Positions 1-11,500 of a DNA stretch of 64,000 bases are shown here, in pieces. This stretch comes from Eutreptiella sp. 'Long Island Sound 2002' (taxonomy: Eukaryota > Euglenozoa > Euglenophyceae > Eutreptiales > Eutreptiaceae). The stretch's first letter is position 1; every line of letters starts with the position of its first letter. The position numbers were made by a program, and so were the translations under genes. Under the pieces are notes generated by a model that saw only the letters and a program-made list of their open reading frames with translations, ran no database searches and was not told the origin of the DNA. The stretch spans positions 63,192,359 to 63,256,358 of the forward strand of contig OZ038389.1 of the NCBI GenBank assembly GCA_964036045.1, written 5' to 3'.

Positions 1-25
1 CCTCAATATTGAGGTAACCACAGGT

Positions 26-364
26 GTGCCCTATAACCACACGTCTAACCCTCTTTGCAAGAGACAAAACCGTGTGGTGGAACAGAACCTGAGAATCCTG
101 ATGAAACAGGAACGTACCAAAGATTGGGTACACCTAGTGCCTTGGGCAGTGCTGACCATGAACTCTGAGAGGAATTCTTCTACAGGTTTCACCCCCCACG
201 AGCTGTTTCATGGGGGACGACCTGCTTGGTTCTTCCAAACCCCCGTTCCTAAGGACTTCAAGAGCCCCTTTGGGGATTGGCTGGAACACAAGCAGTCTAT
301 GGCTAAGCAGGCTGGGACTAACCTGTCCTGTTGCGCTTCCCTTCGACTTTGGCTTTTAACCTAA
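26..364 (+). pseudogene. Ty3/gypsy-type integrase fragment
   Basis: A 112-codon frame, open at the left edge region, reads as the C-terminal half of the catalytic core and following linker of an LTR-retroelement integrase. Visible landmarks are the NRVVEQ stretch (the helix carrying the third catalytic Glu of the DDE core), the DWVHLVPWAVLTMNS block and the STGFTPHELFHGGRP block (the usual 'S.. GxSPxELxxGRxP' region). The upstream part of pol lies outside the window. The frame ends abruptly at a TAA without the GPFxI barrel or a chromodomain, so this is a broken copy. Family assignment is from motif recognition. The exact clade is not determined. Confidence 0.85.
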
Positions 365-1640
365 AAATGACAATTTCTCATGTCGTTTTGTCAATTTTTA
401 GCGATTGGGCTCATTAAATTGCTAACCTTCTCGCAAAACCACAGGATTCACTCCCTGTTGGTTCAATTTTCTATTTTTTTTCAGCTCCTGGAGTTTTTTG
501 CCCTCCATTGGGACTATTGCTCCGCCCTGGCCTTTGGTCAGGACGTTTACTGAAACGCTGTTTACACAGCGATCGCCCTCTGCATTAGAGCATTTGACTA
601 TACCCTAGTGGGCAAGCAGGTGTGCTCTAGGGAGGGGGTCCTGGGTTCAAACCCCACTACCCCCAAATTTTTACCAAACGTTTTCGCCGCATGCTCGCGC
701 CTTTTGAGGAATGCCCCATCGAAGGGACATCATTCACGGTACATTACACTGTTTTTCAAGGGTACCTACAGTGTGATAGGCTTCTATGAACTGATGGGAA
801 TGACGGTGGCTGGTTTAATGCAATTTCTCTAGTAATTTTGGGGAAATTGGAGCCTTTTTCCTTGACCCTACTAGCTTGATCAACTGGTACTCCAGGGAAG
901 AGTAAGAAAACGTCACTGCCATGTCTTTTGCGGAGGACTTGATCCAGGCCAAGCCCCCCCTGAAACCCTTTTGTCGATGCTGAGACTTACTTACTCATTT
1001 TTATCTCTCTTTTGAAGTTTAAAGTACACTTTTTCAAATTAACTAGGGTTATAACCCGAGCCCCCCTTGAAGCTCACCCCTACTACTCAACTGAGTGGAG
1101 GTATCTTCCTTCCTGGACATTATACCGAAATAAAGTAGGCACTTCATGCCTAAGGCCTTGTAGGTTACGCCTAGCGGTCCCCCACCTCAAGACCCCTATA
1201 CTCAAATGATTCTACCACTCATTGTGGCTCTACTTTTTCACTGTTTCTGAATTCAGTTGCTTGGCCATGCTGGCCAAGTCAAATTCTGTGTCTGGCCTAA
1301 CTCTTATGCCCCAGATTCCTAACGAACTCCTCCATAAAATCCTCTAAAATTTCAAAAAATTAAAACCTCTTTGTTCTAAAACAAACCAAGGTAAGAACTC
1401 TCCACATTAGTAATCCACTTAAACCTCTTAAACTACGATGAAGTTTCAAAAAAAAATTTTCTATAAAATAACTTTAATGAAAATATTATACCCTAAGCAT
1501 TAGCATTTCTGCTACATATGAAATATTTTTCATACCGAAATAAAATTTATATAAGAAAGGATTTTAACCTTAATTTTGGAAATAAGCAAAATTTAAACAT
1601 TACAAAGCATCGAACCTGAAATACAATTGTAAAGTACCGA
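365..1640. other. Non-coding stretch, tRNA-like patch at about 600-668
   Basis: No convincing coding region. At 640-668 the plus strand carries a T-arm/B-box-like string (GGGTTCAAACCCC) followed by a C-rich acceptor-like end, but I could not close a full cloverleaf. It may be a tRNA relic or a SINE head. The last 270 bases become very AT-rich and grade into the plastid-like block. Confidence 0.4.
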
Positions 1641-1648
1641 TAAAAGAG

Positions 1649-3452
1649 TCACACCATCCAAAAAAGGGCAAGGAAAATATAATCCCACGCAGAACTTTGA
1701 CATGTACCACCACATCCTGGACCATCACGTGGGTATCGGAAACCTAAATTAGCTTTACGAGGAATTAGACGCGAACTTCGAGAAAATAGAACACCTTTAA
1801 GTAACATAAGAACAGTAACATGAATAGTAAAAGCATGAATATGGTGAACCCTAAAATCTGCCGTACCTAAAGGAATTGGCATCATAGCAACCTTTCCACC
1901 TACAGTAACAATATCACCTCCCAAAGATTAACTTGTAGCTAACGTTGCATTAGGTGCAGTTAGGTTAGGAGCTAAATAATGTGTATTTTGAATCCATTGT
2001 GCAAAAACAGGCTGAAGTTGAATAGCAGTATCAGAAAACAGATCTTGAGGACGCCCTAAAGCTGACATAGTATCATTGTGAATATATCAACCAAAACTAT
2101 GTAAACCTAAGAAAATACAAACCCAATTTGAAAGACAAATGATAGCATCTCAGTGGCGTAAAACACGATCCAATAAATTCTTACAATTACTAGATGAATC
2201 ATAATCACGAACCATAAAAATTGCTGCATGGGCTGCTACACCAACTATACAAAATCCTCCAATCGAAAGATGATGAGTAAAAATAGAAAGCTAAGGTCCA
2301 TAATCCTTAGCAAGATAAGGATAAGGATGCATTGAATACATATGCTGGGCAACAATGATTGAAAGTGAACCAAGTAAAACTAAATTTAAACTTAACTGAG
2401 CATGCCAAGACGTAGTAAAAATTTCATGTAACCCTTTATGACCTTGACCTGTGAATGGACCTTTATGTCCTTCTAAAATCTGCTTGATGCTATGTCCAAT
2501 ACCCCAATTTGTTTTGATACATGTGACCTGCAAAGATAAATGAAACAGCTAATGCTAAATGATGGTGAGCAATATCACTTAACCATAATCCACCAGTAAC
2601 AGGATTTAATCCTCCACAAAATGTAAGAAAATCTAAATATTCTGACCAATTTAAAGTAAAGAAAGGTGGTATTCCTTTGGCAAAACTAGGATACAATTGT
2701 GCCATTGAATCTCTATTAATTCAAAATTCATGTGGAAGAGAGATTTCTTTAGCATCTACCCCAGCATCTAATAATTTCTTAATAGGTAAAAAAATATTGA
2801 TTTGGTAACCTGCCCAAGATAAACAACCTAATCCTAAAAGTCCACTTAAATGGTGATTTAACATAGATTCTACATTTTGCAACCACTCAAGTTTAGGAGC
2901 CGCTTTGTGATAATGAAACCAACCCGCAAAGAAACTTCATCCCGCAAATTCTAATCCAGCTACTGCAGTACCACACAATTGAACATTATTAGTTATACCA
3001 GCGGCGCGCCAGATCTGAAAAAATCCAGAAGTAATTTGTACAACTTGGAAACCTCCACCAACATCACCATTTAAAATATCTTGGCCTACAACTGGCCCAA
3101 CTACTTGGGCACTAGATTTAATGTGAATTGGATCTGTTAGCCAAGATTCATAATTAGAAAAACGAGCACCATGAAAAAACATACCACTTAGCCGAATTTC
3201 AATTATCGCCAGCTGACCGAAATGTGCGCTGAAAACGTTACGAGAAATATCTTGTAGATCCGTAGTATGACCATCAAAACCATGCGCATCAGCGTGCAAA
3301 TTCCAAATCCAAGTTGTAGTCTCAGGACCTTTAGATAGAGCACGGGAAAAATGGCCTGGTTTACACCATTTTTCAAACGAATTCTCTACCGCATTACGAT
3401 CTACCACGACTTGAACTTTTTTTGCCTCTCGTTTGGATGGACTTATTGTCAT
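1649..3452 (-). pseudogene. psaA: psaA (photosystem I P700 apoprotein A1), decayed and 3'-truncated
   Basis: Reading the minus strand from 3452 gives the PsaA N-terminus ([12 protein letters not shown]), then long recognisable blocks: [79 protein letters not shown]. It stops about 150 codons short of a normal ~750-residue PsaA. The frame is broken by five in-frame stops (TGA 2937-2939, TGA 2721-2723, TAG 2291-2293, TGA 2087-2089, TAA 1928-1930) and by an extra A in an A-run near 2515. Three TGAs fall where homologues have Leu, not Trp, so a Trp code does not rescue it. The product would be a thylakoid core subunit. Here it is best read as a nuclear copy of plastid DNA. Several blocks (SLNL, MYSM, YLAKDYG) look green-lineage. 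Confidence 0.93.
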
Positions 3453-3517
3453 TGATAATCTCCTCTCCTTTGACAAAATATAAAATACTTTCCCCGAAAT
3501 TAAATATTACCAGAAAA

Positions 3518-3590
3518 TGCCAGGAACCACATTTGACCTGGTGACACAAGAATTTTCAGTCCTCTGCTGTACCGACTGAGCTATCCCGGC
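3518..3590 (-). tRNA. trnF-GAA: tRNA-Phe (GAA), plastid type
   Basis: On the minus strand 73 nt fold as a tRNA: acceptor GCCGGGA pairs with TTCCTGGC, with the D-arm AGCTCAGTCGGT and the anticodon loop CTGAAAA giving GAA. The T-loop reads GGTCAAAT where TTCAAAT is expected, a change in the conserved TpsiC position. That suggests the gene is decaying along with its neighbours. It lies about 65 bases upstream of psaA on the same strand. Confidence 0.85.
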
Positions 3591-3639
3591 TATGCTTTCT
3601 AAGCAATTGTAAACAAGAAAATTAAAAATACTCTGGTTC

Positions 3640-3711
3640 TGCGTTGGCTGGGATTTGAACCCAGGACCGATGGGTTAAAAGCCGAGAGCTCTACCGGTGA
3701 GCTACCAACTC
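3640..3711 (-). tRNA. trnK-UUU: tRNA-Lys (UUU), plastid type, slightly degenerate
   Basis: Minus-strand 72-nt tRNA with anticodon loop CTTTTAA (UUU), D-arm GCTCACCGGTAGAGC and T-arm CTGGGTTCAAATCCCAG. The acceptor GAGTTGG pairs with CCAACGC except at the second base, a mismatch absent from typical trnK. Its 5' 23 nt fall inside the 62-bp direct repeat, so a second partial copy of the tRNA start occurs at 7650-7672. Confidence 0.8.
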
Positions 3712-3750
3712 AAAATATCGACAAATTAATGCCAATATTGCACTAAAACG
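3689..3750. repeat. 62-bp direct repeat, left copy
   Basis: Matches 7650-7711 with two differences over 62 bases (both G here, A in the right copy). It covers the 5' end of trnK and the AT-rich spacer beyond it. The two copies bracket the GC-rich segment, as a target-site duplication would. Confidence 0.95.
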
Positions 3751-6700
3751 CGGCAAGGAGCAAGGGCGCAGCGGCGGAGGGGGACAGAGCACGGGCAGCG
3801 GACGGCGCAAGTCAGGGCAGGGAGCCGGGAAGGGGCCAGGGCACGGGAAGGGCGCGCAGGGGCGCGGGCAGGGCGCCCAGGTGCATGGGGCGGAGCGAGG
3901 GACGGTGGGCGAGCAGGCAGGCCAGGGCGTGGGTGACAGGGGGCGGGACCCACGGCACGGGCAGGGGGCCTGAAGGGGGCCCAAGGGCAAGGGCAAGGGT
4001 GCCACGGGCCCCCAGGGACAGGTGGGACGGGGCATGGGAGCCTGGGGGGGAGGGCGGGTCGAAGGGAGGGGGGCGGGGGGCGGGGCGCCCCTGAAGCTGG
4101 ACGTGCAGCCAGTGAGGTGCATCCCCCCCGGCATCAAACAGATGCCGGCGCACCACACGCACCACCACCACCACCACCACCACCAACTCTACAACATCGA
4201 CCCAGACGCCGGAGAGCTCATCCCCCCCCAACCCCCAGGACCCCAGCACCAGCCAGCCCCCCCCGCACCGAGAGCGGAGCCGGCGCGGATGGCCTCAGCG
4301 GGAGGGGGGCGGGGCGCGGCACCGGCGCCGCAGGCACACGGGCAGCAGGGGGAGCCGGCGCGAGGGGCAGAGGGGGCCCGGCCCTGGGACCGGGACTGAG
4401 GCACGGTCCCGGACTGTCTGGGGGATGAGGCCCTCCCCCTGGTGGGGGAGGTGTACGGGTGGTTGAGCTGGGCCAACCAGGGGACCACCAGGGGGTTGAG
4501 GAACCGGCCCTTCGATGCCGTGCTCCTCCGGAGGGACGGAGGAAACCGGGAGGTGACCCCGGGGGGGTGAGCAGCCCCAGAGGACCACGAGAGGGTCCTC
4601 AGGTCAGTGATCTGGGCGGCGTGGCCGGACAGGGGGCCGGCGTGGCCGGCCTTCCTGGAAGGGGGGGCGGTGCTCCGCATCACGGACGCGGACGCCAACA
4701 ACTGGCTCCCCCGGGCCTTGCGCAGCGCCCTCGCCCACTGGCGCTACCGCCGGCGCAACCCGCCGCCGCCACAGCCCCAGCCCCCACACAAGCGGCGGCG
4801 CAGGTGACGGCCCAGACGGCGGATGCGAGAGAGTGGGGGGGGGAGCTGGGCCCCTCGACCCACGCCCCCCCCACGATACGGCGTGGCAGAGGAGCACGCG
4901 CCACCTCCCGCGAGAGGGAGGGCAGAGACAACGAGCACGGCTAACCGCTGACCGCTAACCCTCGCGGCCGCCCCCGGCCGGCCAGCGCCGCGCGACGACG
5001 GCGCGGGGGACAAGGGGCTTCAGCGAGGGCCTGCACGAGGGTCCGGCTCTAAGTAGAGGGGGGCGGGGGAAGAATGCAACCCGGCAGCCAACGGCTCGCC
5101 CCCGGGGCCGGGACCGCCAGGCCGCCCCCCCTCGGCCGCTAGGGGGCGGCGCCGGGAGACCAGAGGGCCCCCCCCACTCCCCCCCCCCTCCCCCTCAGGC
5201 CCAAGAGCGGACAGAGGCAGACCGAAGAGACAACGGACCCGCACCCCCCCCGAAGAGGCCGCTGCACCCGGGGTGAGGGGGCACCGCGGCCGCGGCAAGC
5301 GCCTCCGGTGAACCGCCCGCACGCTCCCGCCCTGCCCGCTGCCGACCGACGGCGGACTGGCGGCGCCCAGGACGGCGCACACGGAGCGGCCCCTTCGCAG
5401 GCCGGCCTGGGGAAGATGGGGGCGCGAACCAGGGCGGGGGGGTTCCCCCCCCCCTCCCCCCCCCCCCGCCGCACTGACCCATTGGGGGCCGACCGGGCCG
5501 CACCCGACGCCCGCGGCCGCCCGGCAACCCCCACGGCACGAGTATACCCCGGAGGGGCACGCCGGAGACAACGGATGGCAGGCCGACGCCCCCCCGCTCC
5601 CCCCCCCCCAGCTTGAGGGCCACAGGAGCGACCCTCCGGCCCCCGGAGCCGAGGGGAACCCCCCCTACCCCAAAAGGGACCGCGACTGGACCTGCACACC
5701 GCGCGCCCCGGGGCCCCCAGCCGCCTGCTCCCGCGGGGGTCGCGGCCGACGGGCGAGCCCACACCAGCGTGCCGGAGCGGCGCGCAGACCAAGCCTGGGG
5801 ACGGTGCACCGTGGCGCACCAGAACAGTATGGAGGCCACGCCCCCCATGACCCCCCCCATGACCATTGCCCACACGGGGAGGACAGAGGGGGGGTTCAGG
5901 TCTGAAGGGGCCCCCAGGGGAGCGGTCCACGGGCCGCCCCTCAGCCCCCCCCTCCCCGGGGCGGCCCCGCGACCCCGACCGAACGCGCACGCCGGGGGGC
6001 AGTGCGCCGACGACAAGAGGGGGGCCAGGGTAGGGAACCGCGGGCCGCCCCCCAGATGGGGAGCAGGGAGGCCGCGGCGCGACCCCCCCCCCCCACCCCC
6101 GCCACCAGCTCGCAAGCCGCGGGGGCCCCGGCCCCCACCCCCCGAGGCAGGGGGGATGGTCCCCCCTCCCCCCGCCCGAGAGAGGAGCCGGAGCATGGCC
6201 CGCCCCCCCATCCCAGCCGCCGGCTCCCAGAGGAACCGCGGAGAACAAGCGAGCCCGCGCCAACGCTCCAGAACGCCGCACAGATCGCGCCCTGAGAGGG
6301 CGGGCGAGCACGAACCGTAGTGGTATGCAGACCACGCCCCCCATGACCAGAGCGACGCCAGTGACACCCGCTTTGTTGCCTGCCCAGGGAAGGCAGAGGG
6401 ACGGAACGAGGCAAAGCGACCCCCCACCCTACAGGCCCCCCCGGCTGCACAAACGGGCGGCGCGGCGCACGGGCTGCCCCCCAGCCCCCCCACAGCCCAC
6501 CCCCCGGCACACAAACGCCACGGACCCGCCCCATGGGGGGCGCACAGCCCCAAGCCAGGTAGGGGGTTGGCCCCCCACCAGCCCCGCGGCACGCAGCCCC
6601 CACAGAGCGTGCAGGCCAGGGGGACAGTGTTGGGCCCCCACACCCACACGCCCGCGCCCACAACACGCTGGTAGCGGACCCCAAGAGCCCGCGCAGTGGG

Positions 6701-7649
6701 CGGACAGTCGGGGGAGGGGGAGCGCCTGACCTCAGACGCCCCTCGCAACAGTGGAAGGCACCCCCCCCGGGACGCCCTTCCGCCACCCCCACAACCCCAA
6801 GCCAAGTAGGGGGGAACCGGGACCAGACCGCCCCCCCCCCAAGCACGCCAGACGGAGCAAGGGACCGGGGCAGAACACGCGGAGGGGCACGGACCACGTG
6901 GAACCGCCCTACCAGCGCCCAGTGCCGGGACCGCGCGGGGTGCGCACGCCACACCACCCAGGGGGGGGGGGGAGCGGACGCCGCGGGAGCACCATCGCAC
7001 ACGCACGCAAAGGGCACGCGGGGACTACCAGAAGGGCAACCGGACCGAGCTCGCGGAACGCACAGACCGCGTGGAATGGGGTACCAGCGAGCAAGGGTAA
7101 GGGACACCCGGACGGAATGGCCCGCCACACGCAGCGCGGGACACGCGGGGCGGGAAGGGGGAAGCGGGAGAGACACAAAACCAGGTACCGGCCCGAGCCC
7201 CCCAAAAGGGGCGCGAGCGCCGCGCACACACGGACGGGGCACTGCACCCGCCAAGGCAGTAGTGGCGCACTGCGCCACGCCCCAACCCCTAGGCTAGGCA
7301 GCCTCCGCGCTGGCCCAAGGGGGTCCCACTGGCAACGAGCCAGTAGCACGGGCCCGGCAACGCCGGCGCCCCGAGCGACCACGCATTAGGGGGGCGACGC
7401 GGTGGGTAAGCGCCCGCAGCCACGGCTGCGAATTGATGCAATGACCGGGGAGTGGCGAAATCGGGAAGCCGGGGAGGGACGGGGCTCGAAGCCCTGTGAA
7501 CCCGGGGGACTCCGGCACCAGGCAGGAGGTGCGTCTTGGAGGGCCCCCCACTAGCACCCGGTGGGGAGGATATCACCTGGCCCGACCAGGTGGCCCCGCG
7601 GGGCCGAAAGGCGTCTAGTATCCGCAAAATCAAACCTCAAACCTCAAAC
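3751..7649 (+). mobile_element. GC-rich 3.9-kb insertion in plastid-like DNA, likely retroelement
   Basis: Composition changes abruptly at both ends from AT-rich plastid-type sequence to very GC-rich, G- and C-tract-laden DNA. The segment is bracketed by a 62-bp direct repeat. Just inside the right end is a short tandem tail, three CAAACCT-like units (about 7630-7650), reminiscent of the simple-repeat 3' tail of a non-LTR retrotransposon in plus orientation. Inside, two minus-strand translated stretches starting near 5870 and 6365 align with each other (both contain GHGGRGLHT and later GSRRLG), so the interior holds diverged ~490-bp tandem repeats. Long open frames on the minus strand here are a by-product of GC content. 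No reverse transcriptase was seen. Confidence 0.6.
4022..4807 (+). pseudogene. Unrecognised 262-codon frame with two TGA stops, inside GC-rich insert
   Basis: One plus-strand frame runs 4022-4807 and is interrupted only by TGA at 4397-4399 and at about 4568. The N-terminal third is Gly/Pro/His-rich (a run of eight His near residue 50). The middle carries a better-ordered part (GEVYGWLSWANQGTTRGL, then RPFDAVLLRR). The last part (IWAAWPDRGPAWPAFLEGG, DANNWLPRALRSALAHWRY) ends in a Pro-rich, Arg-rich tail. I do not recognise the family. A gag/ORF1-like protein of the surrounding element is a guess based only on position and composition. The TGAs could be nonsense mutations. Confidence 0.3.
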
Positions 7650-7711
7650 CTCTACCAGTGAGCTACCAACTCAAAATATCAACAAATTAATGCCAATATT
7701 GCACTAAAACG
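7650..7711. repeat. 62-bp direct repeat, right copy
   Basis: Second copy of 3689-3750, 60 of 62 bases identical. Plastid-like AT-rich DNA resumes here and continues into trnD and rps4. Confidence 0.95.
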
Positions 7712-7866
7712 TTAGTTGATCTGCACGGCGATATTGTAAGTACGCAGTTGCAAATCAACCCGCTAAAGTAACAGGATTCAGATTTAAGACAATACCAGAT
7801 AAAAGTGGTTCAACCATTTTCAGAAACAAAAGAATTTTTAATAAACAAGTTTATTTAGAACTCATA

Positions 7867-7940
7867 CGGGACTGACGGGACTTGAGCCCGCAACTTCCGC
7901 CGTGACAAAGCGGTGCTCCAACCAATTAAGCTACAATCCC
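7867..7940 (-). tRNA. trnD-GUC: tRNA-Asp (GUC), plastid type
   Basis: Minus-strand 74-nt cloverleaf: acceptor GGGATTG with CAGTCCC, D-arm TAGCTTAATTGGTTGGAGCA, anticodon loop TTGTCAC (GUC), T-arm GCGGGCTCAAGTCCCGT. The anticodon stem has a mismatch (CCGCT/ACGGC) compared with the usual CCGCC/GGCGG, suggesting mild decay. Confidence 0.88.
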
Positions 7941-7965
7941 AACTACGTATAGTATTACAGAAAAT

Positions 7966-8577
7966 TTAAAAAGATCGAATTAAAATCAATAACTCATTTA
8001 AAAGTAAATCTATAGAAGCTCTATTAACGATCCAATTTTTTTTACCTTCTAATAAAGTTCTATTAAGAGTTAAATGTTGCGGGACTTTTAAAGAATGTCT
8101 CACTTCCATCTTTTAATCTACGAGATTCTTAGATTTTTTAGTATCTTTTACTGTTATAATATCACCAGGACGGCACAAGAAACTTGGAACATTTACCAAA
8201 TTACCGTTCAAACAAATATGCTTATGACTAATCAGAATCAATTGGCGCGTGACTCGAATCGTCGGAGCAAAACCTAAACGGAAAATAATAGTATCCAATC
8301 TCATCTCTAAAAAGGTTAAAAGAATCTTACCAAACGAACCCTTACCTTTTTGAGATTTTCTGATATATTTTACTACCTGGCGCTCACTTATACCACAATT
8401 ATATATGGCAATTTTTGCTTTTCTCTACGCTGAAGATTATACTCCGAACTTTTTCTCATTCTTGAACCTCCGTGTTGACCAGGAGGGGTCTTTTTTTTTT
8501 GAATTTTTTACGGTTAATCCATTAAATTCCCCTAAACGTCTTGTAATGTGTAGATGGGGACCTCGGTATCGAGACAT
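7966..8577 (-). pseudogene. rps4: rps4 (plastid ribosomal protein S4), full-length but frameshifted
   Basis: The minus strand from ATG at 8575-8577 reads the S4 N-terminus (MSRYRGPHL, RRLGEFNGLT), then PPGQHGG, EYNLQRREKQKL, CGISERQVVKY, LEMRLDTIIFRLGFAPTI (S4 RNA-binding domain), HKHICLNG, and the C-terminal VPQHLTLN and NELL blocks, ending at TAA 7966-7968: 204 codons, the normal plastid length. It is broken in three places. A ten-base A-run after residue ~30 shifts frame, a TATATA slip near 8400 adds two bases, and an in-frame TAA follows the NLVD block near 8110. The homopolymer and dinucleotide slips could be sequencing error or real decay. The stop argues for decay, as in psaA. Confidence 0.93.
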
Positions 8578-11500
8578 AATAAACCCAATATTTTTCTCCA
8601 TCCAAAAGAGTGCGCATGCGTGCTTGATGCTAACTTGGAGGCTAGAGTATTGCCAGCTTTCACATAAAAATTATTTGTTTTATTCAATTGTGATTGAATC
8701 GTTGTACTTAAGCCTGCTTTGTCTATCTGCGGCCCTTCTGTGATACACTGGATTTCAAAACTATTTGTTGATTCGATGCACATCCTGTTCTTGCTCTACT
8801 TGCTGCTTTGGTTATGTTCTTCAACACCAAAACGTGCAAGATTTCTTCAAAACCATTGGGGCACTAATCAGGGTCATCTTTCTCAACCGACCTCGTGCCC
8901 TTGCGCGCCCAAACCTTCTAAATGTTCACCCAAAAATTCCCAAAGTAACCATTCGCATCTTGGTTGTACACGCATTCTGGTTCCATGTTCACTCTTAATA
9001 GGGTAGGGTGCAACTTATCATTGAAAAAACCACTCCACTCCACTAATGTCAACTTCACATCACCACGCTGACTTGTTGCTCATCTCCGCTGCTCTCTCCT
9101 CGAGAACTGGGTTCCGGTTCTTGAACAATCTCTACCACTTTAGACCACTCGTGATCGTCGCTGCCTCTCTCTTTATAGTTGGTGTTGCCGTCTCCTTCGC
9201 TCCTTTGAAGATTTCCACTGTTTTTTGACTCATTGCCTTGTCGCCTTGATCGTCCATCCAACCCATCAGTTCTGCTTCATTGCTCCTTGGCTTCACTTTT
9301 CTTTTGATGACGACAGGTCGACGTTTCCCAGCACAATAGTACGACCAACCACAAACCGGTTCTTTGATGTTGTCGCATTCTTGAAGCGTCGCATCGCGCT
9401 GCTGAAGCCTCGGTGCGTGCACGGTGGTACTGCGAGCGGCGCCTAACGAGTTCCAACCGACGACCGTTCGTGGCAAAATACAAAGCACGGTTGCATGCCT
9501 CTCCGAGGGTCACTCTGTTTACACCATGGTCTCTTGCGGCTTCACGTTGAGTCTTTTGTTGAGACAGGCTGTGAGCGACGGGTTGTTCCAACAGCGATGC
9601 ATTTTTTGCCGAAGGATAGACAGTTAATGGGAAGCAGAGAGGTCGTAAGGTTTCGGTTGCTTTGGCAGTGCTCGGCTTTCCCTTTGGCGCATTGCTCAAA
9701 ACCTCCTTCAACCATGAGTTGCACCTTCCTTTTGCGTCACGCATCGTGATACATTAATTGGTAGCCAAGTTTTCAAATAACACTGCTGTCAAAAAAATTT
9801 CAAATTACATGCATTGGTAACAGGCCTTTTCTTCAATGAATCGTATCTCAAGAATTGGTCTAACGCGGTCATCCTCGATGCGCGCGGTGCGGGACTTTAG
9901 CGCTGATTCTTCTGCAGAATCTCAATTTTTCAAAAATTGGATTAACAAGTCTAAACTTTCATATCTCAACTACTACTATACCAATTCTTTGATTGCTAGC
10001 ATCAATCGCATCCATTTGCTACATTTGTACACTATCGGCCTAGTTGTTGGTCCGTAATGTTATTTGCAATTCGATTGCATTGAACAATATTCTGGAAATA
10101 ATTGATTCATTGTGAGGTTGTAGCTAGGGAAAGGGGCATCAAAGTATTTCTATGTAGAATTGTTTCAATGCTGCGCATTGGTTACTTACATGCCGTGCAA
10201 TTCGCAAAAAATGTTGCATTTGTGCTAGCATGCCTTATCGCTGCCATGATCAATGACAAAGTTTGCAAACAAGTTTTTTGAATCCCATACTAAGAGGAAT
10301 CTAAGAGTCATTGCTACCAAAAGACGAGTCGCCATGTGTCGATGTTAGCTAGTGCGGATGACGCCGCGGCAAATCAACTACAAAAAGCGCCTCATCATAC
10401 AGCAAGGCAAGGTAAAATTTACCATGCAGCTTAGTGGGTCAAAAGTGAAGGCAAAACGAACCATTTTCTCACAAAAATTGAGCAAATGTTAATAAAGCTG
10501 ACAACACTAGCCTTTGTGCCTCTGATGGCACGCGCTCGGTGTCATTCTTTCTAGACAAAGACACACATGACATATCATGGCGCATTGAGGGAGGTGGCAT
10601 CAGAGGTGACGTAGCAAAGGGGTATCAACTATGACACTTTTTGCTACACATTGCCGCGAGAGAGTTGCTTTCTAAAGCTTTGTGCAAATGCTGGGCTGAT
10701 TGTTGCCTACGGCCTAGTCGGTTTTGCAAGCATTCTGTCCTCAACCACAAGAGGGGTCTGAATGTCCATTAGGCATACTTCCGCACTGGCTGTTTCTAAG
10801 GACCATAGTAAGCTCCCTTTCTCGGCAGCCTAACGTCGCTGGTGCGGCCCCGTTTCTTACCGCGTTGGCCTTGGGGAACAAAAGATATTGCGGCAGCGTG
10901 CAGCATTAAACACCATGCAAAGATTGCGCAATGCGCCAAATGCAGACTTTCAATGGTGATCGGGGCGCGGGAACAAATGACTGCCAAGGCTTGGCGACGA
11001 TGTTGCGTGTGGTAGCAATGGTCATCCCCGGCAGTGTGTCCTGCCCATACTCTAATTTAATGGCGCCGAAAGATGCTCGGTGCAACAAGTAAATAGCCGT
11101 TTCTTTCTGCATTTGTACACCTGTAACGTACGCCTTTTTGAAACCGGGAGCCATGTTCAACTTGCTGGTCACGGGCGTTAACTTTTCACGGTCTACTAAA
11201 TGCTACAACTTGAATTTCTGCGTGTCTTCCCGCGGTACGGCAATGCTTTAGACCTCAATATCAAGAATTAAAATGCGAAAAGGGTCGAAAATGATTCAAT
11301 AATATTAATGAAATTAAAAATACCTATTCGCACTGCTAAGTGCATCTCCAACCATTCAAAACAACCTAACAAATTGGATTTTTTAATTGGACCAAGCCTG
11401 CATTCTGTGCCTTGCGCTTATGGTGCTTTGATGGCCGCAAAAGTTGAGAGCTTGTCATGGGCAAAGCACTGCCGTCTCGAATCTTTTCAACTATAAAATC

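Noticed and set aside
4140-4200. Poly-His tract as a sign of a cloning tag or vector
   Set aside because: It is encoded by an imperfect CAC/ACC run within low-complexity GC-rich DNA, with no vector sequence nearby.
3812-7633. Very long minus-strand open frames (up to 603 codons) in the GC-rich insert
   Set aside because: GC-rich DNA lacks stop codons in most frames. The translations are Gly/Pro/Arg-rich with no domain, overlap one another in all frames, and partly reflect internal repeats.
9277-9744. Minus-strand frame with a helix-turn-helix-like QREAARDHGVNRVTL phrase (possible pogo/psq transposase)
   Set aside because: Only one short phrase fits. The rest of the frame and its neighbours show no DDE catalytic region.
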